The notes beneath the pieces were generated by a model. It saw only the letters and a list, made by a program, of their open reading frames with translations. It was not told the DNA's origin and ran no database searches. Source: Pseudomonas fluorescens (GTDB lineage Bacteria > Pseudomonadota > Gammaproteobacteria > Pseudomonadales > Pseudomonadaceae). Taken from it: 64,000 nucleotides of DNA. Location: NCBI RefSeq assembly GCF_902497775.2, contig NZ_OZ024668.1, positions 1,325,826 to 1,389,825 on the forward strand. Direction: 5' to 3'. The position numbers and the translations under genes were made by a program. Within the stretch, counting starts at the first letter, position 1, and each line of letters begins with the position of its first letter. Positions 1 to 8,075 of the stretch are shown piece by piece.

Positions 1-600
1 TTGCAGCTGGAGCTGCACCCGGGCGAACGGGTGGCGATCGTTGGTAGTTCAGGTTCGGGCAAGAGTACCTTGCTCAACCTGCTCGGCGGCCTCGATACCC
101 CTACCGAAGGCAGCGTCTGGCTGGCCGGCGAAGAACTCTCGGCACTGGGCGAGCGCGCCCGCGGCCTGCTGCGCAACCGCGCCCTGGGCTTCGTCTACCA
201 GTTCCACCACCTGCTGCCGGAATTCACCGCGCTTGAGAACGTGTGCATGCCACTGCTGATCGGGCGCACGGCCATCCCCGAAGCCCGTGAGCGCGCTGAA
301 GCGCTGCTCAAACGCGTCGGCCTGGGCCATCGCCTGAGCCACAAGCCGGCCGAGCTGTCCGGTGGCGAGCGTCAGCGCGTAGCCATCGCCCGGGCACTGG
401 TCAACCGGCCGGGGCTGGTGATGCTCGACGAGCCCACCGGCAACCTCGACCACCATACCGCCCAGGGTATCCAGGACTTGATGCAGGAGCTCAGCAGTTC
501 TTCGCAAACGGCCTTCCTGGTGGTGACCCACGATCTCAACCTGGCGCGCCAGATGGACCGCGTACTGCGCCTGGATGACGGGCACCTGGTACCGATCTGA
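1..600 (+). CDS. lolD: LolD, lipoprotein-releasing ABC transporter ATPase (5' partial)
   Basis: ATPase of the LolCDE complex, which extracts outer-membrane lipoproteins from the inner membrane and passes them to LolA. The Walker A motif GSSGSGKS lies at about residues 16-23, the signature [14 protein letters not shown] at about 119-132, and Walker [13 protein letters not shown] just after. About 199 residues are visible against a usual 225-230, so some 25-30 N-terminal residues lie left of the window; the TTG at base 1 is only where the frame enters. The lolE permease follows on the same strand, which separates this ATPase from the similar YbbA-type ATPase at the far end of the window. Confidence 0.93.
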   Translation: MQLELHPGERVAIVGSSGSGKSTLLNLLGGLDTPTEGSVWLAGEELSALGERARGLLRNRALGFVYQFHHLLPEFTALENVCMPLLIGRTAIPEARERAEALLKRVGLGHRLSHKPAELSGGERQRVAIARALVNRPGLVMLDEPTGNLDHHTAQGIQDLMQELSSSSQTAFLVVTHDLNLARQMDRVLRLDDGHLVPI

Positions 601-672
601 TTGCCCGCGCAACGTGCCCGCCGCGTTCAGGCGGGCACCTGGTTCCTTTTCTTTACCCGGGTGCTTTCGTTC

Positions 673-1917
673 ATGTTCAGACCCTTGTCTATTTTCATCG
701 GCGCGCGCTACACCCGCGCCAAGCGCCGCAACCATTTCATCTCGTTCATTTCCATGACCTCGATGATCGGCCTGTCCCTGGGCGTGTTGGCGATGATCGT
801 GGTGCTGTCGGTGATGAACGGCTTCCAGCGTGAAATGAGCTCGCGCATCCTCGGTATGGTGCCGCACGCCAGCGTGCTCGGTGCCCAGCCGCTGGATGAC
901 TGGCGGCCGGTGGCGGCCCAAGCCTTGAAGAACCCTGAAGTGATCGCTGCTGCGCCACTGACCGAAATGGAAGGCATGCTCTCCTACAAGGGCTCGATGC
1001 AGCCGATCCAGGTCAGCGGCATCGACCCGGCCGAGGAGGGCAAGGTGTCGATCGTGGCCCAGCATATCGTTCAAGGCAGCCTCGAAGACCTCAAGCCGGG
1101 CGAGTTCGGCGTGGTTATCGGTGAAATCACCGCACGGCGTTTTCGCCTCAATGTTGGCGACAAGCTGACCCTGATCGTGCCGGAAGTCAGCAGCGCACCG
1201 GGTGGCATCACCCCGCGCATGCAGCGCCTGAACGTGGTCGGGGTATTCAAGGTCGGCGCCGAGCTGGATGGCTCGCTGGGCCTGATGCACATGGCCGACG
1301 CCGCGCAGATGCAGCGTTGGGCGCCGAACCAGGTGCAGGGCGTGCGCCTCAAGGTCAAAGATTTGTATGCCGCGCCGCAGGTGTCCAAGGCGATTACCGC
1401 GAGCCTGGGCGAGCAGTACCGCGCCGATGACTGGACCCACACCCAGGGCAGCCTGTTCAGCGCGATGAAGATGGAAAAGACCATGATCGGCCTGTTGCTG
1501 CTGCTGATCATCGCCGTGGCGGCGTTCAACATCATTGCCACGCTGATCATGGTGGTCAACGACAAGGGTGCCGATATCGCCATCCTGCGTACCATCGGCG
1601 CGACGCCGGCGCAGATCATGGGCACCTTCATGGTTCAGGGCAGCTTGATCGGTATCGTCGGTACCTTGATCGGCGGCGTGCTCGGGGTGATCGCAGCGCT
1701 GAACGTCAGCCAGATCGTCGGCTGGCTGGAGCGGGTCAGCGGCCAGCACATTTTTACCTCGGACGTGTACTTCATCAGCACCTTGCCGTCGGAGCTGCAG
1801 TGGGGCGACGTGGCGCTGATCTGCAGTGCCGGCCTGATCATGAGCTTCCTGGCGACGCTGTATCCGGCGTGGCGGGCATCGCAGGTAGAGCCGGCGTACG
1901 CCTTGCGTTACGAGTGA
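673..1917 (+). CDS. lolE: LolE, lipoprotein-releasing system permease
   Basis: Inner-membrane permease of the LolCDE lipoprotein sorting machine, 414 residues, the usual LolC/LolE length. One N-terminal membrane segment (about residues 23-47), a large periplasmic domain, then three C-terminal segments (about 272-297, 318-345 and 375-397) give the MacB/FtsX topology. The start at 673 (MFRPLSIFIGARYTRAK) gives the typical short cytoplasmic N-terminus; the frame is open upstream to 601 but that extension looks non-native. Downstream position relative to lolD favours LolE over LolC. A REP palindrome follows the stop, where the gene converges on cinS. Confidence 0.92.
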   Translation: MFRPLSIFIGARYTRAKRRNHFISFISMTSMIGLSLGVLAMIVVLSVMNGFQREMSSRILGMVPHASVLGAQPLDDWRPVAAQALKNPEVIAAAPLTEMEGMLSYKGSMQPIQVSGIDPAEEGKVSIVAQHIVQGSLEDLKPGEFGVVIGEITARRFRLNVGDKLTLIVPEVSSAPGGITPRMQRLNVVGVFKVGAELDGSLGLMHMADAAQMQRWAPNQVQGVRLKVKDLYAAPQVSKAITASLGEQYRADDWTHTQGSLFSAMKMEKTMIGLLLLLIIAVAAFNIIATLIMVVNDKGADIAILRTIGATPAQIMGTFMVQGSLIGIVGTLIGGVLGVIAALNVSQIVGWLERVSGQHIFTSDVYFISTLPSELQWGDVALICSAGLIMSFLATLYPAWRASQVEPAYALRYE

Positions 1918-1924
1918 TGGCTGT

Positions 1925-1977
1925 TCGCGGGGCAAGCCCGCTCCTACACCGGCTGTAGGAGCGGGCTTGCCCCGCGA
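1925..1977. repeat. REP palindrome pair (24-bp arms)
   Basis: Perfect 24-bp inverted repeat (1925-1948 with 1954-1977, 5-nt loop) of the P. putida-group REP type, TAGGAGCGGGCTTGCCCCGC. It lies between the convergent lolE and cinS genes, the usual place for such elements, and may serve both as a transcription end. Confidence 0.9.
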
Positions 1978-1983
1978 TAGTAT

Positions 1984-3330
1984 TCACACCGTCGGCAAAT
2001 CGACCACAAATCGGGTCCAGCCCCCAGCCGACTCCCCACGAATACTCCCGCCGTGCGCCTGCACAATCGAGCGGGTGATCGCCAGTCCCAATCCCGCATG
2101 CTCGCTACTGCCTTCGCGCCGCGCCGGGTCCGCGCGATAGAAACGGTCGAACAGCTTTGGCAGCAACGCCGGGGCAATCGGCTCACCACGGTTGGCCACC
2201 TGCAGCCGCACCAGGCCTTCCAGCTGTTCAAGCGTGACGCGAATCTCGCCGCCGGCCGGGGTAAAGCGCAAGGCATTGTCGAGCAGGTTGGACAGCGCCC
2301 GGCGCAGCATGTGCCGGTCGCCTGTCAGCGGCGCCTGGCCCTCGCGGCTCAAGGTCACCTCGGCTTCTTCGGCGAGCGGTGCGTAGTACTCAAGCAAGGC
2401 ATCGGCCTCGTCTTCAAGCGCCAGTTGCTGGCGGCTGGGCATCAGCAAGCCGTGGTCAGCCTTGGCCAGGTAGAGCATGTCGTTCACCAGTTGCGCCATC
2501 CATTGCAGTTCTTCGAGGTTGCTGTGCAGCGCCTCGCGGTATTCATCCAGGCTGCGCGGCCGGGTCAGGGTCACCTGGGTGTGGGTCAGCAGGTTGGACA
2601 GCGGCGTGCGCAGCTCGTGGGCAATATCGGCAGAGAACGCCGAGAGGCGTTGGAAGGCATCGTCCAGGCGTTCGAGCATGGCGTTGACGGTCTGTGCCAG
2701 TTCCGCCAGCTCCAGCGGCATTTGCCCTTCGGGCAAGCGCGTGGTCAGCGAGCGCGCCGACACCCTCGAGGCCACTTCGCCCATCTGCCGCAATGGTCGC
2801 AGCCCGCTGCGTGCGGCCCAGGCCCCGAGCAGTGCGGTCGCCAGCGCCGAGAGGCCGACGGTAAGCCAGATCAACTGTTGCATGCGCTGGAGGAAATGCT
2901 GGTGGTGGGTGATGTCGAGAAACAGCGTCAGCTGCGCGTCGCCGTCGTTGAGGTTGACGCACAGGCTGCGGTAGTCGATGCCGCTGCTGTACAGGGTGCT
3001 GAGGCCGAGCACCTGCGGTGAATCGGGCAGGCCTGTCTGGCTGTCGAACCAGGTACGCCCGTCACGGCCACGAATGCGCACGGCAAGGTCGGCCTGGTGG
3101 CTGAGTTCGGTTTGCAGGGCGGGCAGGCGCAGGGCGAGGCTGGCCGGGTCATCTACCCCTTCGAGCATCTGGCGCAACAGCGACAGGCGACTGTTGAGCA
3201 ATTGCTGGTCGAGCTCAATGAAGTGGGTGGCGCTGGCGCGGCTGAAGAGGATGCCGGCGCTCAGCGACACCACTGCAGTGCAGGCGGCAAACAGCAGCGC
3301 CAGGCGGCTGCCGAGGGACAGGCGCCGCAT
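1984..3330 (-). CDS. cinS: CinS-type copper-responsive sensor histidine kinase
   Basis: Membrane sensor kinase, 448 residues, of the heavy-metal (CusS/CopS/IrlS) group. Membrane segments lie at about residues 9-29 and 155-178 around a periplasmic sensor loop of some 125 residues. A HAMP domain follows, then the H-box SADIAHELRTPLSNLL with the phosphorylated His, then the HATPase N, G1 and G2 motifs (NLLDNALRF, GLGLAI). The start codon overlaps the cinR stop by one base (TGATG), so the two are translationally coupled. The order cinS-cinR / cinA-queF corresponds to the cin copper-sensing system I know from P. putida. Copper as signal is inferred from that and from the cupredoxin next door. Confidence 0.87.
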   Translation of the reverse strand: MRRLSLGSRLALLFAACTAVVSLSAGILFSRASATHFIELDQQLLNSRLSLLRQMLEGVDDPASLALRLPALQTELSHQADLAVRIRGRDGRTWFDSQTGLPDSPQVLGLSTLYSSGIDYRSLCVNLNDGDAQLTLFLDITHHQHFLQRMQQLIWLTVGLSALATALLGAWAARSGLRPLRQMGEVASRVSARSLTTRLPEGQMPLELAELAQTVNAMLERLDDAFQRLSAFSADIAHELRTPLSNLLTHTQVTLTRPRSLDEYREALHSNLEELQWMAQLVNDMLYLAKADHGLLMPSRQQLALEDEADALLEYYAPLAEEAEVTLSREGQAPLTGDRHMLRRALSNLLDNALRFTPAGGEIRVTLEQLEGLVRLQVANRGEPIAPALLPKLFDRFYRADPARREGSSEHAGLGLAITRSIVQAHGGSIRGESAGGWTRFVVDLPTV

Positions 3331-4010
3331 CAGGCGCTGCGCTCTTCAAGCACATAACCCATGCCGCGTACGGTATGAATCAGCTTGTTGTCGTGGGCAT
3401 CGTCGATCTTCAGGCGCAGGCGGCGGATCGCCACTTCGATGACGTTGGTGTCGCTGTCAAAGTTCATGTCCCACACCTGCGAGGCGATCAGCGATTTTGG
3501 CAGCACCTCGCCCTGGCGGCGTAGCAGCAGTTCGAGCAGGGCGAACTCCTTGGCGGTCAGGTCGATGCGCTGGCCTGCGCGTTCGACCCGGCGGCGGATC
3601 AGGTCCAGGCGCAGGTCGGCCAGGCCCAGGCTGGTTTCCTGCGCCGGGCTGCTGCCACGGCGCAGCAGGCTGCGCACCCGCGCCAGCAGTTCGGAGAAGG
3701 CAAAAGGCTTCACCAGGTAATCGTCGGCGCCCAGTTCCAGGCCGTGCACGCGGTCTTCGACGGCGTCGCGGGCGGTGAGGAACAGCACCGGGATTTCCAG
3801 GCCGGCAGCGCGCACGGCCTGGAGGATCTGCCAGCCATCGCGACCGGGCAGCATGACATCCAGGATCAGCAAATCGTAGTCGCCGGTCAGGGCCAGGTGT
3901 TGGCCGGTGTTGCCGTCGCTGGCAAGCTCGGTGGCGAAGCCCGCTTCACTGAGGCCCTGGCACAGGTACTGGCCAGTCTTGGTCTGGTCTTCGACGATCA
4001 ACAGTTTCAT
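3330..4010 (-). CDS. cinR: CinR-type copper-responsive response regulator
   Basis: OmpR/PhoB-family regulator, 226 residues. Receiver domain at residues 1-120 with phospho-acceptor Asp51 ([13 protein letters not shown]) and the conserved Lys in DDYLVKPF; C-terminal winged helix ending in the typical [12 protein letters not shown]. The start at 4010 (MKLLIVEDQ) is the family start; the frame is open about 21 codons further upstream without support. It is divergent from cinA, and the 28-bp palindrome between them is its probable binding site. It forms an operon with cinS. Confidence 0.9.
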   Translation of the reverse strand: MKLLIVEDQTKTGQYLCQGLSEAGFATELASDGNTGQHLALTGDYDLLILDVMLPGRDGWQILQAVRAAGLEIPVLFLTARDAVEDRVHGLELGADDYLVKPFAFSELLARVRSLLRRGSSPAQETSLGLADLRLDLIRRRVERAGQRIDLTAKEFALLELLLRRQGEVLPKSLIASQVWDMNFDSDTNVIEVAIRRLRLKIDDAHDNKLIHTVRGMGYVLEERSA

Positions 4011-4074
4011 CGGCTGGCTCTTTAGCGTGGATTGCCGGAGGGTTATACCGCGCCGGGCGTGCCGGGTGGCCAAG

Positions 4075-4102
4075 CTGACAAAGTTGTAATCTTTTTGTCA
4101 GG
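4075..4102. promoter_or_regulatory. Predicted CinR/CopR operator (cop-box-like palindrome)
   Basis: Perfect 9-bp inverted repeat CTGACAAAA / TTTTGTCAG with a 10-nt centre containing TTGTAAT, between the divergent cinR and cinA genes. Length, spacing and the TGACA...TGTAAT content resemble cop boxes bound by CopR/CusR-type regulators. It lies 65 bp upstream of the cinA start and 65 bp upstream of the cinR start, so it could control both. Confidence 0.72.
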
Positions 4103-4166
4103 TGACTGCCAGCGGCGGTTTTCTACAGTGAAGCCTGAATCGTCGCAACCCTGGAGTGGGCTTGAA

Positions 4167-4676
4167 ATGAAACAGCTTTATATCGTCGGCGCCCTGGCGC
4201 TGTTCAGCCTTCCGGTCCTGGCATCGCCCGCGCATTCCTACGCCTTCGGGCAACCTGCGCCCGCGAGCAAGGCCACCCGCACTGTCGAGGTGGTGATGGG
4301 CGACATGTATTACGCGCCGCGCAGCCTTGAGGTCAAGGCCGGGGAGACCGTGCGCTTCGTGCTGGTCAACAAGGGTGCGGTCGTCCATGAGTTCAGCCTG
4401 GGTGATGCGCTGATGCATGCCAAGCATCAGAAAGAAATGCTCGCCATGCAAGGCCAGATGGATCATTCGGGCATGGGCCACGGCACTATGAACCATGGCA
4501 GCATGAAGCAAGGCGCGAGCATGCAGCATGACGACCCGAACACGGTGATGGTCGAACCGGGCAAAAGCGCCGAACTGACGTGGACTTTCAGCCAGTCGAC
4601 GCCAATCGAGTTCGCCTGCAACGTCCCCGGTCATTACCAGGCCGGCATGGTCGGCAGGCTGACCATCGGCCAATAA
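4167..4676 (+). CDS. cinA: CinA-type periplasmic cupredoxin (plastocyanin/azurin-like)
   Basis: Secreted type-1 copper protein, 169 residues. A signal peptide (about residues 1-24) precedes the cupredoxin fold. Copper ligands are readable as His74 (VVHEF), Cys151, His156 and Met161 (CNVPGHYQAGM). A Met/His-rich insertion (about residues 83-121, with repeated MDHSGM and MNHGSM-like steps) suggests extra copper binding in the periplasm. It is divergent from cinR across a palindromic operator and sits 68 bp before queF on the same strand, as in the copper-inducible cinAQ arrangement. The start is the ATG just before the signal peptide. Confidence 0.9.
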   Translation: MKQLYIVGALALFSLPVLASPAHSYAFGQPAPASKATRTVEVVMGDMYYAPRSLEVKAGETVRFVLVNKGAVVHEFSLGDALMHAKHQKEMLAMQGQMDHSGMGHGTMNHGSMKQGASMQHDDPNTVMVEPGKSAELTWTFSQSTPIEFACNVPGHYQAGMVGRLTIGQ

Positions 4677-4744
4677 CAGCCGATTGCCCAAAGCATGGCT
4701 TAAAACCGATAAACTAGGCGCATTTGCTCCTACAGGTTTTAGCC

Positions 4745-5575
4745 ATGCATCCTGCCGCCGAACATTCTCCGCTGGGTAAATCCAGCGAATACGTCTGCAC
4801 CTACACACCCTCGCTGCTGTTCCCGATCCCGCGGGCAGCAAAATGGGCCGAGCTGGGCGTCAGCGCCGAAACCCTGCCATGGCTGGGCGTCGACTTCTGG
4901 AACTGCTTCGAGCTGTCCTGGCTGCTGCCGTCGGGCAAGCCAATGGTGGCCATCGGCGAGTTCGCCATCCCTGCCGATTCGCCGAACATCATCGAGTCGA
5001 AGTCGTTCAAGCTGTACCTCAACTCGCTGAACCAGACCGTATTCGAATCGCCCGCAGCGCTGCAGGCGTGCCTGGTCAAGGACCTCTCCGCTGCCGCCGG
5101 CAAGCCGGTGGGCGTGCAGATCCGCAGCCTGGCCGAAGTCGAAGGGCAGGGCGTGGTCGGCCTGCCGGGTGTGTGCATCGATGAGCTGGATATCAGCATC
5201 AGCAATTACGAGCAGCCTCAGCCGGAGTTGCTGCGGTGCGACAGCGCCAACATCGTTGAAGAGACCCTGCACAGCCATTTGCTCAAGTCCAACTGCCCGG
5301 TCACGGGCCAGCCGGACTGGGGTAGCGTCACTGTGCATTACCGTGGCGCGGCGCTGGACCATGCCAGCCTGCTGACCTACCTGATCAGCTTCCGCCAGCA
5401 TGCCGACTTTCATGAGCAGTGCGTCGAGCGCATCTACCTCGACCTCAAGCGCCTGCTCAACCCCGAGCACCTGACGGTCTACGCCCGTTACGTGCGCCGC
5501 GGCGGGCTGGATATCAACCCGTACCGCAGCACCGGCCAGGTGACCCTGGCGAACCTGCGACTGGTTCGCCAGTAA
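4745..5575 (+). CDS. queF: QueF, NADPH-dependent 7-cyano-7-deazaguanine reductase
   Basis: Reduces preQ0 to preQ1 in queuosine biosynthesis, consuming two NADPH. It is the long YqfF/QueF two-lobed form, 276 residues against 282 in E. coli. The QueF motif [11 protein letters not shown] is at about residues 80-90. The catalytic Cys184 lies in [12 protein letters not shown] with the conserved Asp just after. It follows cinA, so queuosine synthesis is probably co-induced by copper in this group (the gene has also been called cinQ). A strong terminator follows the stop. Confidence 0.95.
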   Translation: MHPAAEHSPLGKSSEYVCTYTPSLLFPIPRAAKWAELGVSAETLPWLGVDFWNCFELSWLLPSGKPMVAIGEFAIPADSPNIIESKSFKLYLNSLNQTVFESPAALQACLVKDLSAAAGKPVGVQIRSLAEVEGQGVVGLPGVCIDELDISISNYEQPQPELLRCDSANIVEETLHSHLLKSNCPVTGQPDWGSVTVHYRGAALDHASLLTYLISFRQHADFHEQCVERIYLDLKRLLNPEHLTVYARYVRRGGLDINPYRSTGQVTLANLRLVRQ

Positions 5576-5577
5576 CG

Positions 5578-5608
5578 AAAAAGCCCCGTTCGATGACGGG
5601 GCTTTTTT
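5578..5608 (+). terminator. Rho-independent terminator after queF
   Basis: AAAAGCCCCGT / ACGGGGCTTTT stem with a 6-nt loop and a T-run, three bases after the queF stop. The A-run on the other side lets it also serve the converging DUF4404-type gene. Confidence 0.9.
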
Positions 5609-5620
5609 ATTCAGGTGGGC

Positions 5621-5884
5621 TTAGATGCCCATGCTGTGCAAGCTTACGGCGAGTCGGCGCAAGATGCCGGTCAAGCTGGGGTGGTTGGCTTCAAAGGTTT
5701 CCACAGCCAGGTTGACGCTATCGACCAGATCGTTATCAGGGCTTGCAGCTTCCAGCTCGAGCTTTGCCTCGATTTGCTGCATCAGCTCATGCAGGTGTTT
5801 ACGCTCGGTTTCGGAAAGCGGCGGATTTTGCTCCAGTTGCTCGCGCAGCTCATTGAGTTGCTCTTGCAGTTCGCGGGCAGGCAT
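5621..5884 (-). CDS. Small DUF4404-type cytoplasmic protein
   Basis: 87-residue acidic protein with no signal or membrane segment. Residues 1-50 are strongly helical with heptad-like Leu/Glu spacing (LQEQLNELREQLEQ), suggesting a coiled coil; the C-terminus ends HSMGI. I recognise it as DUF4404-like from the MPARELQEQLNELR opening. Function is unknown. The start at 5884 is set by GGGAG seven bases upstream; an in-frame extension to 5998 lacks support. It converges on queF across the shared terminator. Confidence 0.78.
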   Translation of the reverse strand: MPARELQEQLNELREQLEQNPPLSETERKHLHELMQQIEAKLELEAASPDNDLVDSVNLAVETFEANHPSLTGILRRLAVSLHSMGI

Positions 5885-6008
5885 GGGTGTACTCCCTCTA
5901 TGAATAGGCACAGTCATGGACCCCGGCAGCGGGTGAAAGGTCCATACCCTGTCTACTAGAGTAATCCACCGGCCGGTGCTTTGCATGACCCTGATCAATG
6001 GCGCTGTT

Positions 6009-6566
6009 TCAGGGTTTTTCGCCTTTGCGCCGGCGTTGGCCGATATCGGCCAGGCAGTCGGCCAGGGCTTCCAGGTGATCGATCACCGAATGCACGCCGA
6101 GGCTGAACAGCTGCAAGGTGGCCTGGCCACGCCTGCGTTCCTGCTCCTGTGCGCTCAGCGCCTGCCACTGCTGGCTGTTGCGCCCGCAAGAGGCCAGGCC
6201 GATGGTCCACAGCCCGGCGTTGAGGGCCGATTGCAGCAGGCGCGGCTCGCCGCTGACCAGCACACAACCCTCGAGCTTGTCCGCCTTGAGGCCCATCAGC
6301 GCCTGCCAGCAGGCGTCGGGTGCCGGCCAGGGCGTTGTACAGGCGGGATAGGCGTGCAGCCAGGCCGGCAACGGGCTGGCAAGCAGTGTGCCGTCTGCGG
6401 CCGGAAGCTCATCTAACCAGGCACAAGGAACCTTTTGCTGGTGGAGCCAGTCAAGGGTGGGCAGCGCGCCCGGGGTAGGGCAAGGGGATTCAGGGTTGGC
6501 GTGCTCATCTACAAGGCAACCGCGCAAGCCAAACAGCAAGGCAGTGATGGCGGGGGAGTCTGACAT
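6009..6566 (-). CDS. HAD-fold protein lacking the catalytic nucleophile
   Basis: 185-residue protein with a HAD/phosphonatase-like plan. The N-terminal motif I, normally hhhhDxDGT, reads LLFGLRGCLVD: both catalytic Asp positions are replaced (Gly and Arg). A later motif-II-like stretch (CVLVSGEPRLLQSALNAGLWTIGL) keeps the fold signature. It is therefore unlikely to act as a phosphotransferase. I recall a Pseudomonas-restricted HAD subfamily with this loss, so it is probably a fixed, non-hydrolytic role and not a decayed gene. It lies divergent from mlaA. Confidence 0.72.
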   Translation of the reverse strand: MSDSPAITALLFGLRGCLVDEHANPESPCPTPGALPTLDWLHQQKVPCAWLDELPAADGTLLASPLPAWLHAYPACTTPWPAPDACWQALMGLKADKLEGCVLVSGEPRLLQSALNAGLWTIGLASCGRNSQQWQALSAQEQERRRGQATLQLFSLGVHSVIDHLEALADCLADIGQRRRKGEKP

Positions 6567-6757
6567 GGCAACGTCCCTGAAATAACCTGCAGGCTACGCT
6601 GGGTTTGTGACCTTTTGGTGACGCGACCGATACACAGTCGTTCACATTTTAGCGGCGCTGTTTATGCCAAGCTGCTTAACTGCGGTACAGGCTTTATACT
6701 AGTTTCATTTTTCGGCACAGGACGCCCAGCGTCTGCCCTAGTTCGAGGAGTAACTTT

Positions 6758-7459
6758 ATGCGTAGGATCGGCCTGATCGATCGGATGACCCGGGCCTGTG
6801 TCTGTGCCGGTCTGCTGGTGGCGCCGGTAATCGCGGCTCAGGCGGCGACGGAAGAAGACCCTTGGGAAAGCATCAACCGGCCGATCTTCCGCTTCAACGA
6901 CACGGTTGACACCTATGCGCTCAAGCCGCTGGCCAAGGGTTACCAGGCGGTCACCCCGCAGTTCCTCGAAGACGGCATCCACAACATGTTCCGTAACCTG
7001 GGCGACGTCACCAACCTGGCCAACAACGTGCTGCAACTCAAGCCGCACGCGGCCGGCGTCGACACCGCGCGGCTGATCGTCAACACCACCTTCGGTATTG
7101 GCGGGTTCTTTGATGTCGGTACCAAGATGGGCCTGCAGCGCAACGACGAAGACTTCGGCCAGACCCTCGGCTACTGGGGCGTGGGCAGTGGCCCGTACGT
7201 GATGCTGCCGTTGCTCGGCCCGAGCACCGTGCGCGACGCGATCGCCAAGTACCCGGACACCTACACCGAACCCTACCGCTACATCGATCATGTGCCGACC
7301 CGCAACACCGCTGCCGCCGTCGATGTGGTCGACACCCGCGCCAGCCTGCTGTCGGCAGAAAAGCTGATCAATGGCGACAAATACATCTTCATTCGCAATG
7401 CTTATCTGCAAAATCGCGAATTCAAGGTCAAGGATGGTGAAGTCGTCGACGACTTCTGA
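6758..7459 (+). CDS. mlaA: MlaA (VacJ) outer-membrane lipid asymmetry protein
   Basis: Outer-membrane component of the Mla retrograde phospholipid pathway, which removes mislocalised phospholipids from the outer leaflet. 233 residues; family motifs DPWESINRPIFRFND (about 34-48) and the GGFFDVGTKMGL, EDFGQTLGYWGVGSGPY and LPLLGPSTVRD stretches are intact. The N-terminus has a hydrophobic signal with AQA before the mature start but no lipobox: its only Cys residues are at 14 and 16, ahead of the hydrophobic core. It may therefore be secreted without lipidation, unlike E. coli MlaA. GAGGAG lies eight bases before the ATG. Confidence 0.92.
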   Translation: MRRIGLIDRMTRACVCAGLLVAPVIAAQAATEEDPWESINRPIFRFNDTVDTYALKPLAKGYQAVTPQFLEDGIHNMFRNLGDVTNLANNVLQLKPHAAGVDTARLIVNTTFGIGGFFDVGTKMGLQRNDEDFGQTLGYWGVGSGPYVMLPLLGPSTVRDAIAKYPDTYTEPYRYIDHVPTRNTAAAVDVVDTRASLLSAEKLINGDKYIFIRNAYLQNREFKVKDGEVVDDF

Positions 7460-7474
7460 TCCGCGCGGGTAAAC

Positions 7475-7503
7475 AAAAGGCGACCTTCAGGTCGCCTTTT
7501 TTT
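7475..7503 (+). terminator. Rho-independent terminator after mlaA
   Basis: AAAAGGCGACCT / AGGTCGCCTTTT stem with a 2-base tip as written, then more T. It lies between mlaA and the converging PilZ gene and is symmetrical enough to act in both directions. Confidence 0.88.
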
Positions 7504-7513
7504 GTGTCTGCAT

Positions 7514-7813
7514 TTATTTCATCTTCAGGATGCGCAGGCCAAGCTTCTGTTCGCCGCCCGCCTGGTCGGCAATCCATACCACCTCGGCGCTCGCTTCCAG
7601 GCCCTGCAGCGCCTGGTGCTCGGAATCGATCCGTACCTCGAGGCTATCGCCGACCTTGAACTGATGCGGCGCCTGGACCTGCATGCCACTGCTGGAGAGG
7701 TCCAGGCAGACGGCGGCGATGACTTGATCCTCGAGGATCAGGCTGATATCTGCGTCCACCCGCATGCGAATGAAATCGCGCTTCTCGCTGTAGTTCGTGT
7801 GTACTGAACTCAT
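7514..7813 (-). CDS. PilZ-domain c-di-GMP receptor protein
   Basis: 99-residue single-domain PilZ protein. Both c-di-GMP binding motifs are intact: RxxxR as Arg12-DFI-Arg16, and DxSxxG as Asp38, Ser40, Gly43 (DLSSSG). No other domain is present, so it likely acts through a protein partner. It is divergent from the response regulator/phosphatase and STAS pair, so c-di-GMP signalling and partner switching may meet here; the partner is not visible in the sequence. Confidence 0.9.
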   Translation of the reverse strand: MSSVHTNYSEKRDFIRMRVDADISLILEDQVIAAVCLDLSSSGMQVQAPHQFKVGDSLEVRIDSEHQALQGLEASAEVVWIADQAGGEQKLGLRILKMK

Positions 7814-8075
7814 GTCTGCATCCTTTCATTGCGTTGCGGTTGGAGGGGTTTTTATAACTCCCGGTGCTTTCGGCTGTAAAGAGCATCGGCGACCATCGGT
7901 GTGCCCTTGAAACGCCCGGCGGATGGGAGTACCGTCTGCGCCTTACAAGGCACCTCTGCTATTTGCCGGACAGGTTTTCATGTCCTACAACTCATAGAAG
8001 AGTAGCTCGAAGTGAATCCAGTACGTGGGCCGATGCTCACCTACGCCCAACCTATTCCTGGCGCCGTTTGCCCAC

